This document shows positions 21,301-33,090 of a stretch of DNA of 64,000 bases, piece after piece; positions within the stretch are counted from its first letter, which is position 1; each line of letters begins with the position of its first letter. This DNA comes from Didymella arachidicola (taxonomy: Eukaryota; Ascomycota; Dothideomycetes; Pleosporales; Didymellaceae), in contig CM049989.1 of the NCBI GenBank assembly GCA_016630955.3, positions 1,302,001 through 1,366,000 of the forward strand, given 5' to 3'. A model generated the notes under the pieces. The model did no database searches, was not told where the DNA came from, and saw only the letters and a program-made list of their open reading frames with translations. The translations under genes and the position numbers were made by a program.

Positions 21301-22890
21301 CATGCAGTGTATCTGGAACTCTCACAACATCTGAACTCCCAGCGCATGCAGGTGAAGAGACTCAGGAACAAGGGCGAGTCTGACAGGGTCAGTAGGCTCA
21401 ACGCCAGCCTGAACAACTCGAAGACCGCTGAAGATGCTCTACTAAAGGCAGCTTTAGTCTACGAGACCAGTGCAGGGGAATCTGGTCTGGACTCACTTGT
21501 TCGAAAGAGGTCGGAGCAGCGAAGTGAGACTGAACGTGAAATCTCACGACTGATGCGCGCTTTCGAATGGCATAAGCATACTGGGTTTAAAGGCCTCAAG
21601 CCGACTGACCCAAAGAAGACAGAGAAAGAAGAGAATACTGTTCCTAAGCTCTGGGCCAGCTTCGCGCAAGACATAAGGAAGCACGCATGGCTTGGTGACT
21701 TCGACGCAACGCTGAAGGCAAAGCTCCTCCTGTCCAAGGCAGAAGCAAAACCTACCCCTGGAGGCTTGGAAGAACTGGAAGGAGTCTCGAAGGAGAAATT
21801 GATCAAGGAAGCTAAGACGGCCATGTCGCATCTGCGCGACTCCTGTGTTGAGCTCGCGCTCCGCACTAGGTCAAAGCGCTTCATCAGTAACGTTAAGGCG
21901 CTATTGCAGCCGTTGTGCGACGGCTCGAACGAGTCCATCTCGTGCGATGCTGAACGTTGTCAACAGACAGCCACCATCGCCGAGATATACCTGGCCTCGC
22001 AATGTGGACATCTGGCTTGCAGACCCTGCCTATTGGCGCGCGGCGACGACGAGAATTGTGTCGTCACCGGTTGTAAGTTGTACCATCCAGGCTGTCGGCC
22101 TGATCAAAGCTACTGATCTAGGTTCTACGCCCGAGAAAGTGTTGGGCCACAGCTTTGGGCGAAATATGGATAACATCGCAAGATTGATCACAAAGCTTCC
22201 CGACTATGATCAAGGGCTTGTCTTTGCTCCCAATGAGGAAACGATAGCCATACTTGGTTCAGTCTTAGATCATCACAACATCGCTTACTCTACGCCAAAC
22301 GGGAATTCACGTCAGGCGGCCAAGATCATCGATTCATTCAAGGCCAGTGTGCATGAAGATCCAGAAGACCGTCCAAAGGTTCTTTTGCTCAACTTGACCA
22401 GCGAAACAGCTGCAGGAGTGTAAGTTGCTGCGCCGAAAAAGAACACCGCCTTATACTGACGATGTGTAGAAATCTCACCAACGCGAACCACATCATCTTC
22501 GTTTCCCCTCTGCTGGTAGAGAGCCAGTACAAGTACGATTCTGCCATGACGCAAGCAATTGCTCGAAGCCGTCGCTACGGCCAGGAGAAGCAGGTGCACA
22601 TTTACCACTTCGTGGCGCTCCGCACGATCGATGTCGACATCCTCGAACATCGTCACAAGCGCATAAATGGCATCACGGCGACAAAGTCGAAGGTTCGCAT
22701 GCCGTCGGAGTCTCTTACGACCCCCGAGAAGACTAAGCTGGTCAAGAACAAGCATGGTTCGATGGCACTGGTGCCCACATCTTGGCTTGTTGACGAGGAG
22801 ACGCGGAAGAGTCTAGACGTTGAAAAGGAGCCCGAGAGCTTCACGTCCCTAATCAACTTCTCTGAGACATTCGAGGACGGCGAGGAGTAG
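15302..22890 (+). pseudogene. DNMT5: DNMT5-like cytosine methyltransferase/SNF2 ATPase gene with five in-frame stop codons
   Basis: There are five exons: 15302-15530, 15579-17826, 17895-22072, 22122-22419 and 22470-22890. All four introns are canonical and the phases close (2458 codons). In-frame stops are TAG 15371, TGA 17372, TAG 17920, TAA 17947 and TAG 19624; no indel is seen. Domains in order are two Cys6 modules (15662-15763, 15806-15898), an acidic disordered stretch, and a cytosine-5 methyltransferase domain. The last has VATMCSGTESP (motif I), GFVCKDLS with the catalytic Cys at 17303, VLLENVKS (ENV motif) and LPQTRQRMY (QRR-like). A cysteine cluster (about 18450-18560) and then an SNF2 ATPase follow. 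The ATPase has a Walker A variant SFGKT near 20200, a DEYH box near 20900, a RING insert at about 21940-22072, and QAIARSRRYGQ as motif VI. DNMT5 enzymes perform ATP-dependent maintenance methylation. No chromodomain is visible. Confidence 0.88.
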
Positions 22891-24453
22891 GCGCGGCGCA
22901 ATTTACGAAATTTTGCATAGCAAGGGGTCTTGTTTACACAAAGCGATCTTTCTAGCATAGCGAGCGAGGCACTGGCTCATCTTCTGCTTGACTATTTCGG
23001 TCTGTACTTATACTAGCTTTATACCCAAACCCATCATCCATCGCATCTTCTGTTGCTCTCTCATGCACCCCGTATCCTCGCCAGACCGCCCAGTCCCGCG
23101 CACTCACCGGAAGCCCGGCCCACAGCAAGCACCTGAAACACGATGCGCTGTTCGAGTGGATACCGGTCTGTGCCAGCAGTGGGATGAGCAAACCACCGAC
23201 CCCAAGCCCGAGAATATCATATGTCCTGAAGAAGGCGCGGCCCGGATCCCTGGCTTCGGGTCCTTGCTCTGGATCGTGGCGCGCTATGGGCCGGGTTGTG
23301 CGTGGTACGTGGGCTTCTGGATGCGTCGAAAGTGGATCATGATGAGGTGGCGGGTGGGGATCAGGCTTGTGGGGTGCAGGACGGATGAAAGGGGAGCGGA
23401 AGGCATGATCGACCGGGATGTGATGAGGGGTTGGTGATGTGTTGGCGAGGGAGTTGACGTGAGAGGGAGAATCAATCTGACACGAGTAGTTTGGGCAAGC
23501 GAAGCTAGGCTTACATTGATGAAAGAGGGCGTCAATACACGGTGTACTGTTGCAGCGTACTTGGCACAGTATAGGCGAATAAGGTATAGACGGAGCTATT
23601 CCATGAAGATATGTTGACGATTCGTATTCAGCCGCTTCGGAAAGGGTAAGGGTCATGGAAAAAGCAAGCGAGATGTTGGGCTGACATGGACTTGTAGGGC
23701 AGTAACTGAATTTCATCTGTCTGTAATCGAGGTGGAGCTGCATAGCAGCGCCGTAGCTTTCCATACTGATTCCCTTCAGTCCCAGCTGTACCAAAAGCAG
23801 CGCCATGTGTTTCATCATGTCCAACATACCATCATCAAATCATCCATCATATCCATCGTGTGACTTCATCCCCATGTTGGCGTCCAAAGAAACAAGTCTA
23901 CCAAGCCAAAAGGGTATTAAATCCAACCAGAAAAAAATCAAGAAACCTCCAAGCGTGGGCCAGGAGCAGGTATAGAACGAAACCAAATGTAAAGATATCC
24001 TCGAAAAGAAAAGGAAAAGATAACGCGCAACAAAGCGCCCGGTAGATTGATCCACAGCAACCGAAATGCCCATCATACAGTCTGATTCCAACAAAGTGAG
24101 TCCGGCTCCCACGCATGCATCATGTTCGTGTGCGTGAGCGTTCCAGTCTAGCAAACAATAACAATGTGACCTGCACTGCCGCAAAGGAACGCAGCAAACC
24201 AACGGAGAAGCAATGGGGAATAGTACCAAAATGTGCAGAATGAAATGAGCCGAATCGAACTTTTGAACAAGACCGTCCCGTCGTGTAGCAGTGTTGTCTA
24301 CCGGAAACTTTTGGTGGAAGAACTCAAACAACCGACTTGGAAACAAGAATGAGGCGGCCGAATCTAAGCTACTGCATGTGCAACGTAGCAATGCAAGGAA
24401 AGCGATCAGAAGCGTTACCCACAATCACACAAGCGCAAGAGGACGCTTTAGCG
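22891..24453. other. 1.6 kb intergenic region between convergent genes
   Basis: The region is probably mostly the 3' UTRs of the DNMT5-like gene and of the disordered-protein gene. A 291-codon frame on the minus strand (23827-22952) is Pro/His/Ser-rich with no recognisable domain, and other frames overlap it. I do not call it a gene. Confidence 0.35.
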
Positions 24454-26778
24454 TTAGTGGTACTCTGGCTCTCGTCGCTCTCTGCGGACTTTCCGTAACA
24501 CATGTAGTGACTCGTCTTGTTCACCTCGTGTTCCTCGTCTCCTACGGGTGCTGTGCGAACTTCTTTCTGTCATCTCCTCAGCTTCTCTTCTAGAATGACT
24601 AGCAGACATTATGGCCTTGCGATCGCCACGTGAGCTGCCTCGCTCGCTGCGATACGTGCTCTCGCCGCTGCGACCGTTGCCACTGATGACCAACTCGCTC
24701 ATTCCGTTCTCGATGGGAACTAGCTGCAAGGTCCGCCCTTCCATGTTTCCGTTAAGACTAAGGGTGAATGGACCGTCATTGCCAATTCGAAGACGAATAT
24801 CGCCATTGTTATCACTGCGACTGCTGTGAGAAGAGCCAGGCTCAGACGGTGCGCCAGAGGCACGTGAAGATCTTGTCTTTGCGATAGCGTAAGACTGATC
24901 AGCGAGCGTGTCGAGCTCCCCACGCCTTGAGTTGATATAGTCCTCAGCGACAGCAGCTTGTCTCACTTCCACAGGCCGGGGTCGTCGACGAGACTCAGCA
25001 TCAGTACCACGACGACGGAGAGGGTTACGAGCAACAGGCGCAGGTTCCTCATCGTCATCATGATAATCTCGCTCATAGTCGTAGCCAACTGGTACGGTGT
25101 CGTAGATCCTCGAACTTCTATTCGTTCGCGGTTGCTCGTTGTACTCCTGCTGTCGTGTCCTGCGTTGATGCTCTGTGAAGGTCTGGTCATAAGCCTTTAT
25201 TGACTCGCGACGAGAAGCCCGGGAACCCTCTACGATAACACGAGCTCGAGGGGTATCATAAGCTGACTCTGACTTGATGGCCGGAACGAGTGGCGGTCGG
25301 CTCATCGAAGAGCGACGATTCGATCGAGGGTCCTGTGCGCGTTCACGGACGCGGGGATCGCGTCGTTCCGGTACAATTACGGCCTGAGGTCGTCTTGACT
25401 CGGGCGCCAGAGGAGCAGGCATTGTATTCGCGTGGGGTAGGGTTGGGCGCCGTTTTGAAGACCTAGGCTGCTGACGTTCTGGTTGGAAATTCTCCTCCTC
25501 TTCTGATTCGGTCTCAGACTCGGAGACATCCTTCTCTGGCTCACGGTATTCCAGACGCTGGAGGCGACGTTGCGGTGGAGCATTGCTGTGGTATCTTGCC
25601 GAGGGCATGTTTCGATCACTACGCTCTACTTGCACCATCGGTGCCTGTGCAGAAAAGTAGGGTAGTGTCTGAGAGACACGAGCTTGAGGGGGAGGAGGCC
25701 TTTGTGGTTCACGCATGGGCTGCATCGCCTGTGCCTGAAGAAACGCAGCTGGTGGGCCCTGAGGCTGTGGAGGAAACTGCATGTATGGAGAGTGCATTGG
25801 GGGCTGAGGGTAGTGCATGTTTGCGTATCCTGAACGAGAAGGGGGAGGACCATGGTCTTGAGGTGGACTGGGATAAGATGCTTGCATGCCGGGTTGTTGC
25901 GTGTTGTAGCCGACACCTGCATGATAGCTCGTAGGTCGGGCCTGACGTTGATTCACCGAATGTCGACGAGACATGGCAGGCTCAATGACAGGACCGCCTT
26001 GTTGTCCATGATACATGCCACGAGATGATCGGCCACCATCCACTGGCGAAGGCGGGTAGTAGTTGGCAGGGTCTGAGACTTGCGAGCGAGTATCGTAGTT
26101 GCGTTGACGCGACACATCAGGTGCAGACTCCGCTGGCTGGGCCTGTACTATGGACCGGCGGCGCAGCTGACGTGTTCGAGACTCAGCAGCATCTGCTCCA
26201 CATGTGCAGCCAGGCAGACAGTTGTCCTCGACGTTACGGCTGTCTCTGCGTTTGGGTACTGGGGCGTGCTCCCTCGATGCGGTAGGCCGTCGCTCGGGAG
26301 CGGGTCGCTGTCGTGAAGCATGCGAGTCCCTGCGCGACAGGGGGTGTCGCGATGCCGTCTGGGAACTCTGCGCGCTCTGGGAGCTTTGTTGCCGTTGGTG
26401 GGCAGGCCTAGAGGCTCGTTCGCGTTGCGGAGGAGTGGGAGAAGAGGCCGCAGGGACGACGGGCGGGCTTCGCTGGGACGTAGCACTTGCGGCGGAATCA
26501 GCGCTACTCATGCCGGCGACGGATTGGCTGGAATACCCAGAGTCGCTCTTGACGTCGAAGTTTGGTCCTTTGGCTGTAGGGATCCCGTTGCCCAAGTCCT
26601 CGGTTTTGGACCGTTTGGTACGAATGTTTGATTTGCCAGGCGAAGGGTCTGGCGTGAGGGCGTCAATAGAAACGCCATTGTTGTTGGATTGCCCTTCGTC
26701 AGAGAAGTAATCCTCTGCATAGGGCTGCCTGTACTTCTGCTCAGCCATGGTGGCCTCAGCATTGGTGAGTTGCTGCAT
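24454..26778 (-). CDS. Intrinsically disordered conserved fungal protein, about 774 aa, function unknown
   Basis: One long open frame ends at TAA 24454. I start at the first ATG in frame (MQQLTNAEATMAEQKYRQ); the internal MAEQKYRQPYAEDYF at 26748 is a possible alternative. The open frame continues upstream without an ATG, so a first exon may exist. Most of the sequence is low complexity: Ser/Gln/Arg runs, a Pro/Tyr/Gln-rich middle, and an acidic SESETESEEEE patch. Two ordered-looking spots stand out. One is the cysteine cluster NCLPGCTCG. The other is a beta-rich patch near the C-terminus containing IRLRIGNDGPFTLSLNG and RTLQLVPIENGMSELVI, which looks conserved. Basic Arg-rich ends suggest a nuclear or RNA-associated role, but that is inference. 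Confidence 0.7.
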   Translation of the reverse strand: MQQLTNAEATMAEQKYRQPYAEDYFSDEGQSNNNGVSIDALTPDPSPGKSNIRTKRSKTEDLGNGIPTAKGPNFDVKSDSGYSSQSVAGMSSADSAASATSQRSPPVVPAASSPTPPQRERASRPAHQRQQSSQSAQSSQTASRHPLSRRDSHASRQRPAPERRPTASREHAPVPKRRDSRNVEDNCLPGCTCGADAAESRTRQLRRRSIVQAQPAESAPDVSRQRNYDTRSQVSDPANYYPPSPVDGGRSSRGMYHGQQGGPVIEPAMSRRHSVNQRQARPTSYHAGVGYNTQQPGMQASYPSPPQDHGPPPSRSGYANMHYPQPPMHSPYMQFPPQPQGPPAAFLQAQAMQPMREPQRPPPPQARVSQTLPYFSAQAPMVQVERSDRNMPSARYHSNAPPQRRLQRLEYREPEKDVSESETESEEEENFQPERQQPRSSKRRPTLPHANTMPAPLAPESRRPQAVIVPERRDPRVRERAQDPRSNRRSSMSRPPLVPAIKSESAYDTPRARVIVEGSRASRRESIKAYDQTFTEHQRRTRQQEYNEQPRTNRSSRIYDTVPVGYDYERDYHDDDEEPAPVARNPLRRRGTDAESRRRPRPVEVRQAAVAEDYINSRRGELDTLADQSYAIAKTRSSRASGAPSEPGSSHSSRSDNNGDIRLRIGNDGPFTLSLNGNMEGRTLQLVPIENGMSELVISGNGRSGESTYRSERGSSRGDRKAIMSASHSRREAEEMTERSSHSTRRRRGTRGEQDESLHVLRKVRRERREPEYH

Positions 26779-29700
26779 CAGGCTGAGCGGAGGGCTGGTC
26801 GAGGTCGGCAAAACGTCTAGCGGCGGGAGGCTATCGATAGATGACAGTCGCGGGGCGGCGATCGACTGCGACAACAATTAGGCGACGGGCAGCTGTCGCA
26901 GGATGCGCATTTTGCACGGGTCGAGCGTGTTTCTCTGCTATCTTCTCATGTCGAGCGTGCTGGGTGAGAGGGAAGGAGCGAGGGAGGAGGAGTGAGAAAG
27001 AAGTCTGGGGTGTCTGGGCGACTGAGTGTGCAGGCAGGCATGCATGCAGGCGCACTCGGGCATCGACTGCTGCAGCGCAGAGAATCCCCGCCAGCAAAAT
27101 TTCAAAACGGCCCAGCCGCCCTGTCGAGCTAGAAGCCCAGTCGGTCGTAGCCTCTCATGCGCGCTGTGTCAAAACGTCGTTGGGCGCGCACACAAGCAGC
27201 TTGCTTGATGCCCACCTGCCTTGTGCTCGGCGGCGTAGGGCCCGGCCTGCCCTTGCCCTCGATGCCTCGATGCACGCTTCGTCACAAGACAGCTGCTCTG
27301 CGCCGTCCGCCTCTAAAGCCCTCGATGCGCCGTGGTGACGCAGCATCCACCAAGCTTTGCATACTGCGAGCGCCTCGTTGCTGCAGAGAAGTGTACAGCC
27401 GTGCTTGTGTCGCCGTGCTCTGCCTTATTCACATTCCTCGGAACAGAAGAGCGTCATCGCGCACGCCGCTCGTCCACGGAGTTTTCTGGCATCTGAAGCA
27501 TTGACACACAGCCGGCACTTTGCGACGCGGTCGTTCCCTCACCAGGCGGTCCCTTGTAACGATCAACGGCTTCCATATGTGTAATTAGAGCCAGGTCTGC
27601 CCTATTAGACGAGTCCTTATCATTGGGCATCCCCAGATGTACGAGCGTCTCAGACAGAGCTGCATCGTCATCCCAAGTGGTTAGGGAGTGCCGTGGGTGA
27701 CGAACAGGAACCGGGATCTGGTGTATGCGAGCTGCTGTCCACTCTTGCTGCTTGTGGGCGCTCTCACCGCTCCGTGGGTGCATTTCGTTCATGACCACTG
27801 TACGGCCAGCACACAAGAGGTCTGGTAAGCTTACACTAAAGACGGACGCCAGGCCCGGACGGGCTTTAGTGTCGTTGATCCGTGCTCTCCAAGGCTCACA
27901 TCCGTGTTATCTTTCCATTAGCTTGCACTTCTCCTACGCCTTCAACAACTGTCCCCCACGTTCCACACGGTGAACGAAGGCAGGACCACTCGTTCTTAGC
28001 TTCACCAGCTTTCCTCCTCGATCTTCAGCAAGTAGCTGTGATCTCAGACGCACGGTTTTGCGCAGACTATGCCTCTTTCTTGGGAGCTAGCCACGTCAAT
28101 GGGCGTCTGTCATGCAGGAACAACAAAGCACCTTCAATTTTGCAACACTTCATTAATGTAGCAGCGTCACGGAATATGTGTCCGTTCGCCACACAGGTCC
28201 TTTCAACCGCTCAGCATCATGGCTGACTGAAAATGCCCGTCTGGTCGCCGCGAATCATAGCCTTCCAAAATATGGCACCCACTAGCGCACGACTGCCGGC
28301 TGTCGGACCAACGACATAAGGACAGCTGTATCCGGTGTAACCATTTCGTTTCGTTCCGAGCGTTCCCCTCATCACGCGCGCTGACGAAGCTCTGCATTTG
28401 ATACCCCGCTACCACTAAGGATTCCGGTGAAGGGACGCAGGGCATCGAATGGTGTTCATGCTTTCTGATAGACCTAATCAAACGACCACGACACGTCGGC
28501 GCCACAAGTCAGCTTCTATCAATGCGCAGCCTACATCGTGGCACTCTCGACGACCGTTTCCTTGTCCGAGGCACTCTCAGCCCTCTGGCCGAGTTAATTC
28601 CACGTTCCCTGGACGTGGTGACTGGCACCAAGGGCGTACAACATACAGCTAATGCGTTTCATCTTGACTGAGACACTTGCATTCCTTTCCATAACACGCA
28701 CGGCACCTCTTACAACCTGGGGCATGTACGCATCCCTCTCGATTCCTTGGCCGGTCTGTCGTGGATGAGAGCCGTGTCAAGCCAAGCTGTTGAGAGCGTG
28801 CACTCATGGCCAATGGTCCCCCACCCTCTTCTGTCACCAATGTGGCGTTTGATTCCTGTACAATCCCGGCTTCTGTCTTCACAACGCTCAATCCGCACGG
28901 TTGAGGTCTCGATCATAGGGCCCGTTTCCCCCAACGTGCTGCACGAACTCGAAGCACCAACTGCCATCTCACAAAGCAAATGTACGCACATTTCTAGACG
29001 GATGGACGATTTTGTTGTTGTGACCCAAGGTTGTAAGCTATCAGCAACACGAACGTAGAGTTGAGGTATTCCGTTCTTGGCTGTCGGCATTATGGCATCT
29101 ACTGCTATTTGTTTCCAGCACACGACCCGTTTTCTTCCGTGCCTAAGTTCCAGCGAAGTGCGCTGACGAACCTCAGCGTTTCGGTTCCGCAAGGTGTGCG
29201 AATCTCGATGCCTTGTTCTGCCGCAGGCCCACAGCATACAGCCGCTGATCTGTGGGCAAGGAGACTCTCAAGCCTGGTTGCCCGTGCCGCTATGAAGCAG
29301 ATGATGTCCAAATCCGACCCTCGACGCGGAAGAGCAATCTTTCATGTTGGAGCAAGTTGAAAGTCTCTGCCAAGTAGCGCCCCATCTCGAGGTCGTCTGG
29401 GAAGACTAGCGTGCTCGCCTAGCGCAACCCACAGCAACACCACCAAAAAGTAAGAACTGGTGGGACGCCTGCAATGCAGCCCTCCTGGTGCGCCTCAAGA
29501 ACAGCGCTTTGGACCATGGCATGTGCTGCAGTCGCCGCTAAACAGCTGTAGCACGACAAGTCAGTTTCCACAACACTCAAAATGCGCCCCGCGACTATCA
29601 TCGCAATGAGTCACTGTTCACATTTCTCGCAATTTGAGTCCTTTGCTGCCCAAAGAGACCCTGATTGGGTTCCAAGCGAGTGGTCGTCCGCCATGCTGTT

Positions 29701-30573
29701 CGCATGGCTGCCCAGCGGGTCCACATTTGGCGTCAGATTCGCAGTGCATTCAGCCCAATGGATGACCCACCCAGCGGCTAGTTAGGGCTTTGGCGTCTTC
29801 AACTTGACGTCTTCGGCTCTTGAGTGTCGTACAAAAAAGAAGAGCGGATCGTGGCAGTTATATGTGGTCTTTGATTCAGAGGCGGTAAGGTCAGCAGTCG
29901 AACAGAGCATACGCCGACGGCTGCGGCCGGGTATTGTCCTCGCCTCGTGCCGTTCCGTGCTGAGAAGGGCAACTCGATGATCAAGGCTTCGGCTGATCTC
30001 TCTAACGAGTGGTCCGTTTGACTCGGAGTAAATCGAGTTGGTGTGGTATTTCAACCGGGCCGTCATTGAGGCTTCGGCGCATTTACCGTGACCCAGCCAG
30101 CCGGTCCGGTATGCACCCATCAGCCTTCTTCCAGTCTGCGACTTCACATCATCACATCTTTATGGTAGAAGTACACATTTCGCCCTCTTTTACCATGCAA
30201 CAAGTCTATTTGCTGCATCATATCACTGACTTTCAGACAAAGTACTATTCCCTTGAGGCATGGTTCCGCCAGACCTAAGAGTTGTACAGCTCTGAGGTGA
30301 TGAAACCTGCGGGCTTCCACGGGCTTGATCTCACACATACCGTGTCTTCAGATACTCGGCGTCACAGACTACGAAGGCCCACCTCACGAAAGACTACTAC
30401 GTCCCCATACTCGAGCACTGACTCATAGCCCCACAACGCACTGTTTCGCGTACCAAGTTTCCAATTACAGAGCATCGTCGCCATTGAACAGATTTCGAGC
30501 TCGAATGCAACCAAGGATATATTTTCTCCAAAACATCAACTGCTTATATAATCAGCAATTATCAGGTTGCAGG
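26779..30573. other. 3.8 kb without a supported protein gene
   Basis: The first few hundred bases are the promoter and leader of the disordered-protein gene. The rest has only short frames on both strands. A 175-codon minus-strand frame (29237-28710) and an overlapping one ending in a cysteine cluster (GCKRCRACYGKECKC, near 28690) look faintly protein-like. They may be relics, but I recognise no family. Confidence 0.35.
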
Positions 30574-30679
30574 GTCTCCTTGGTGTAGTTGGTTTATCAC
30601 GTGGGTCTCATAGTCATCACACTGTGACTGCTCTTCAGCAGACATCCCAAGGTCGCCAGTTCGAGTCTGGCAGGGGACA
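30574..30679 (+). tRNA. tRNA-Met: tRNA-Met(CAT), elongator type, with a 31-nt intron
   Basis: The acceptor stem GTCTCCT (30574-30580) pairs with AGGGGAC (30672-30678), and A is the discriminator base. The T arm is GCCAG-TTCGAGT-CTGGC. The spliced anticodon arm is TGGGT-CTCATAA-TCCCA with CAT at 30609-30611. The U-U mismatch at positions 31 and 39 is also found in eukaryotic elongator tRNA-Met. The intron is 30613-30643, starting one base after the anticodon as expected. The D arm reads TGGTGTAGTTGGTTTATCAC. Confidence 0.9.
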
Positions 30680-30742
30680 CGCCTTCTTTTTCGGCCCGGC
30701 TGGCACAATTGTGAGTTCACTACTTGATATACGTGGTGAGGA

Positions 30743-30819
30743 TAGCGACTAATGGGTCATAGGGTTAGCGCGTGGGACTTTTAATCCCAAGGCTGTGAGT
30801 TCGAGTCTCACGTCGGGCG
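30743..30819 (+). tRNA. tRNA-Lys(TTT)-like sequence, 5' half degenerate
   Basis: The 3' two thirds fit a lysine tRNA: anticodon arm TGGGA-CTTTTAA-TCCCA, T arm GTGAG-TTCGAGT-CTCAC, and 3' acceptor strand GTCGGGC. The 5' acceptor strand expected (GCCCGAC) is only half present as TAGCGAC, so about 4 pairs form. The D-stem halves do not pair, and a few extra bases follow. It is probably a pseudogene or a damaged copy, lying 63 bases after the tRNA-Met. Confidence 0.55.
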
Positions 30820-33090
30820 AGGCAAAGTTTTTTTGCGGGTCTCTGTGCTATCTTATTGATCATGCGAATGCTTTCTGACTTTACAATCAAATTTTCGTTG
30901 AACACAGGTTCTTTGTGCTGTGATCCTTGAGGCACCGCGGTCGGGGACAGGCCTGCTGCTTGATTCGATAACATCAATTCCTCTCTACAAGATACCTTCG
31001 ATAGATTAAGTCAAGCTATAACACCTTACATACCCGTCAAGTGTTGCTCATTCATCATGGAGAGTAATATTCGCGAAACTGAATAGAGAGCGTGAGATAG
31101 TCCTTCATCCATACTGTAAACCTTCGCAAGCTCGAAGCACGCCCTGCACTTGTTTAAACACTTTGGTTCTCAGAACAACTTCTTCTCCGCACCAGCAAGG
31201 GGTACTTGTCAAAACCATATTCGTACTACGATATGTCTTTTGCCCTACAATACCTCCAAACAAATACAAACACTATCTTACCTTTATAGTCCAGGAGAAC
31301 GACGGTGACAGTGCGACGAAGTTCAACTGAAACTCCACTACCAATGCAAAGACTTGATTCAGGCTGTCTTTCCTGCGCACTATCTGCTGCAAGAAAGTCC
31401 TAAACGACTGAGATGTTTCCTCATGAACGAGTCTCGACCTACGAAAGGAAGGGCCTGGACAGCTATGTCTGTGTCGCGCTACCTGTTATTCTTCCAAACG
31501 TGCCAGCCTTTCTGAGATTTTTTGACCACAGAGTCCAATGGAGCAGTGCACACTTCTGCCGGCCTTGGTTGGCGCGAACACCCGAGATTCGTTCACTCGA
31601 CATTCAGACTACAAAAGACCCACATTGAATGAGCCGACTTTCTCGTACTATATTGAGGAGATTGCACTGATCACGATTTGGCATGGGCATGGCATAGAGG
31701 CACAAAGCCTCACACTTGCGACGTAATGCTCTCGGCAGAGACAGTCCTGGAAATGTATTGACGCCTAGCGCGTGTAAGCACATCGATCTATGACGATGCA
31801 TTTCTTCACACTAGAGCTAAGAACTACGCGTAAATTCCTCCATTTCTAAAAGTCGTTGAGATTGGGTGTATATATGAAGTGCTGTACGATATCCTCGACC
31901 GGAGCGAGACTGACTTTCGCAGGCGACGGATCATGATGAGTCGGAGCAAACAATTGGACACAGTGGACGCCGCATGGCACAATTTACCGGGGTCTTATGT
32001 GTCAAGTGAGTGGACCGATGTCGAATGGATGGTCACTTCCTGGCTTTGATCGAGAAGATCTCAAAGATCCCAAGGCGCGTCTTTTCTTCATCAACGCTCG
32101 CAGTCGACACTGACGGCACATATTTACAAATACGGAGCTCCACTTCTTCTTCGCACGCACGCACGCACGCACCATCACCGACTAAAATCGTGAAGACAAG
32201 TACTGCATTACGGATCTTAGTAGCCCAGATAACCATGAAAAATTTCGGACTTCGAAAGCGAGGAGGAGGCGAACAGATTCAATGATCTTCAACTTTCAAT
32301 CATATGAACCCTCTTAATTTGCTGCATATGCAGTGTCTTGTCCTGTGGCTCCTCATCAGGTATTCTCAGGTGATTCAGAACGCAGAATACGGGCGATGCA
32401 ATCCCCATGGTGGCTGAATGAGCTGTCATCCCCTTGTAGAAAGAGAAATGCACTCCCTCTTTTTTCGTGGTTAATACAGGCACAATATGTAGAACCTACG
32501 CGAGGGCCCACCATGCTTTGTACAAAGCTTACAAGGTATTGAAGAGCAGCACACCAGTCGGGTTGCAGACAATCATGGACACATTGGCTCCAGCTTAATA
32601 ATACTAAAGCTAGCTAATACAATAGTACACGCTACACTTCTGAAAGCCGCCTATGACCTAATAAACACGGGATAGCTGCATTGATGTATTATCAGGCTGA
32701 TTAGGCCACTACAAAGTGTCTTGAATGAATCGAGACAGGCAAACATTGGCTTACCGAGCTAGAAAGGCTGCTCAGGTCACTATATCTTTTCTCATACTCA
32801 GGAAAGAAGACGGTATTTAGTTTCTGTTCATTACAGCGCCGGTCTTCCTTTTCGAGACCTTTCGACGCGGATGCAGGAAGCAGATATACCTCCGGTCATC
32901 AAATGTAGGAGAGTAACTGATATTGATCGAACGGTGAGAGCACAACTATCGCTGATGGTAGACTTACTCACTGTCAAGCTTAATATACATTTTACAAATA
33001 CTTCCCAGAACTAAAACCATGGCCTTTATAGGCTGGACACTCTTCTTCAGAAGTCGCGCAATCAGAGGAAATGTGTAAAGTCATAGTAGT
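30820..33090. other. 2.3 kb without a recognisable gene
   Basis: Only short frames are present. A short (GCAC)n-type run lies at about 32153-32171. No domain or RNA gene is recognised. The sequence from about 32550 is richer in stop codons on both strands. Confidence 0.35.

Noticed and set aside
22073..22121. Apparent frameshift in the RING part of the DNMT5-like gene
   Set aside because: A canonical 49-bp intron (GTAAGT...GATCTAG) joins the two frames exactly and keeps the final cysteine, so this is not a mutation.
22952..23827. 291-codon minus-strand frame after the DNMT5-like gene
   Set aside because: It is Pro/His-rich with no conserved motif, and lies where two convergent 3' UTRs are expected.
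23840..24424. 194-codon hydrophobic minus-strand frame
   Set aside because: Phe/Leu-rich translation of a T-rich stretch directly after the stop of the disordered-protein gene; most likely its 3' UTR.
32150..32175. Short GCAC-type repeat as a possible microsatellite
   Set aside because: Only about four units; too short to call a feature.
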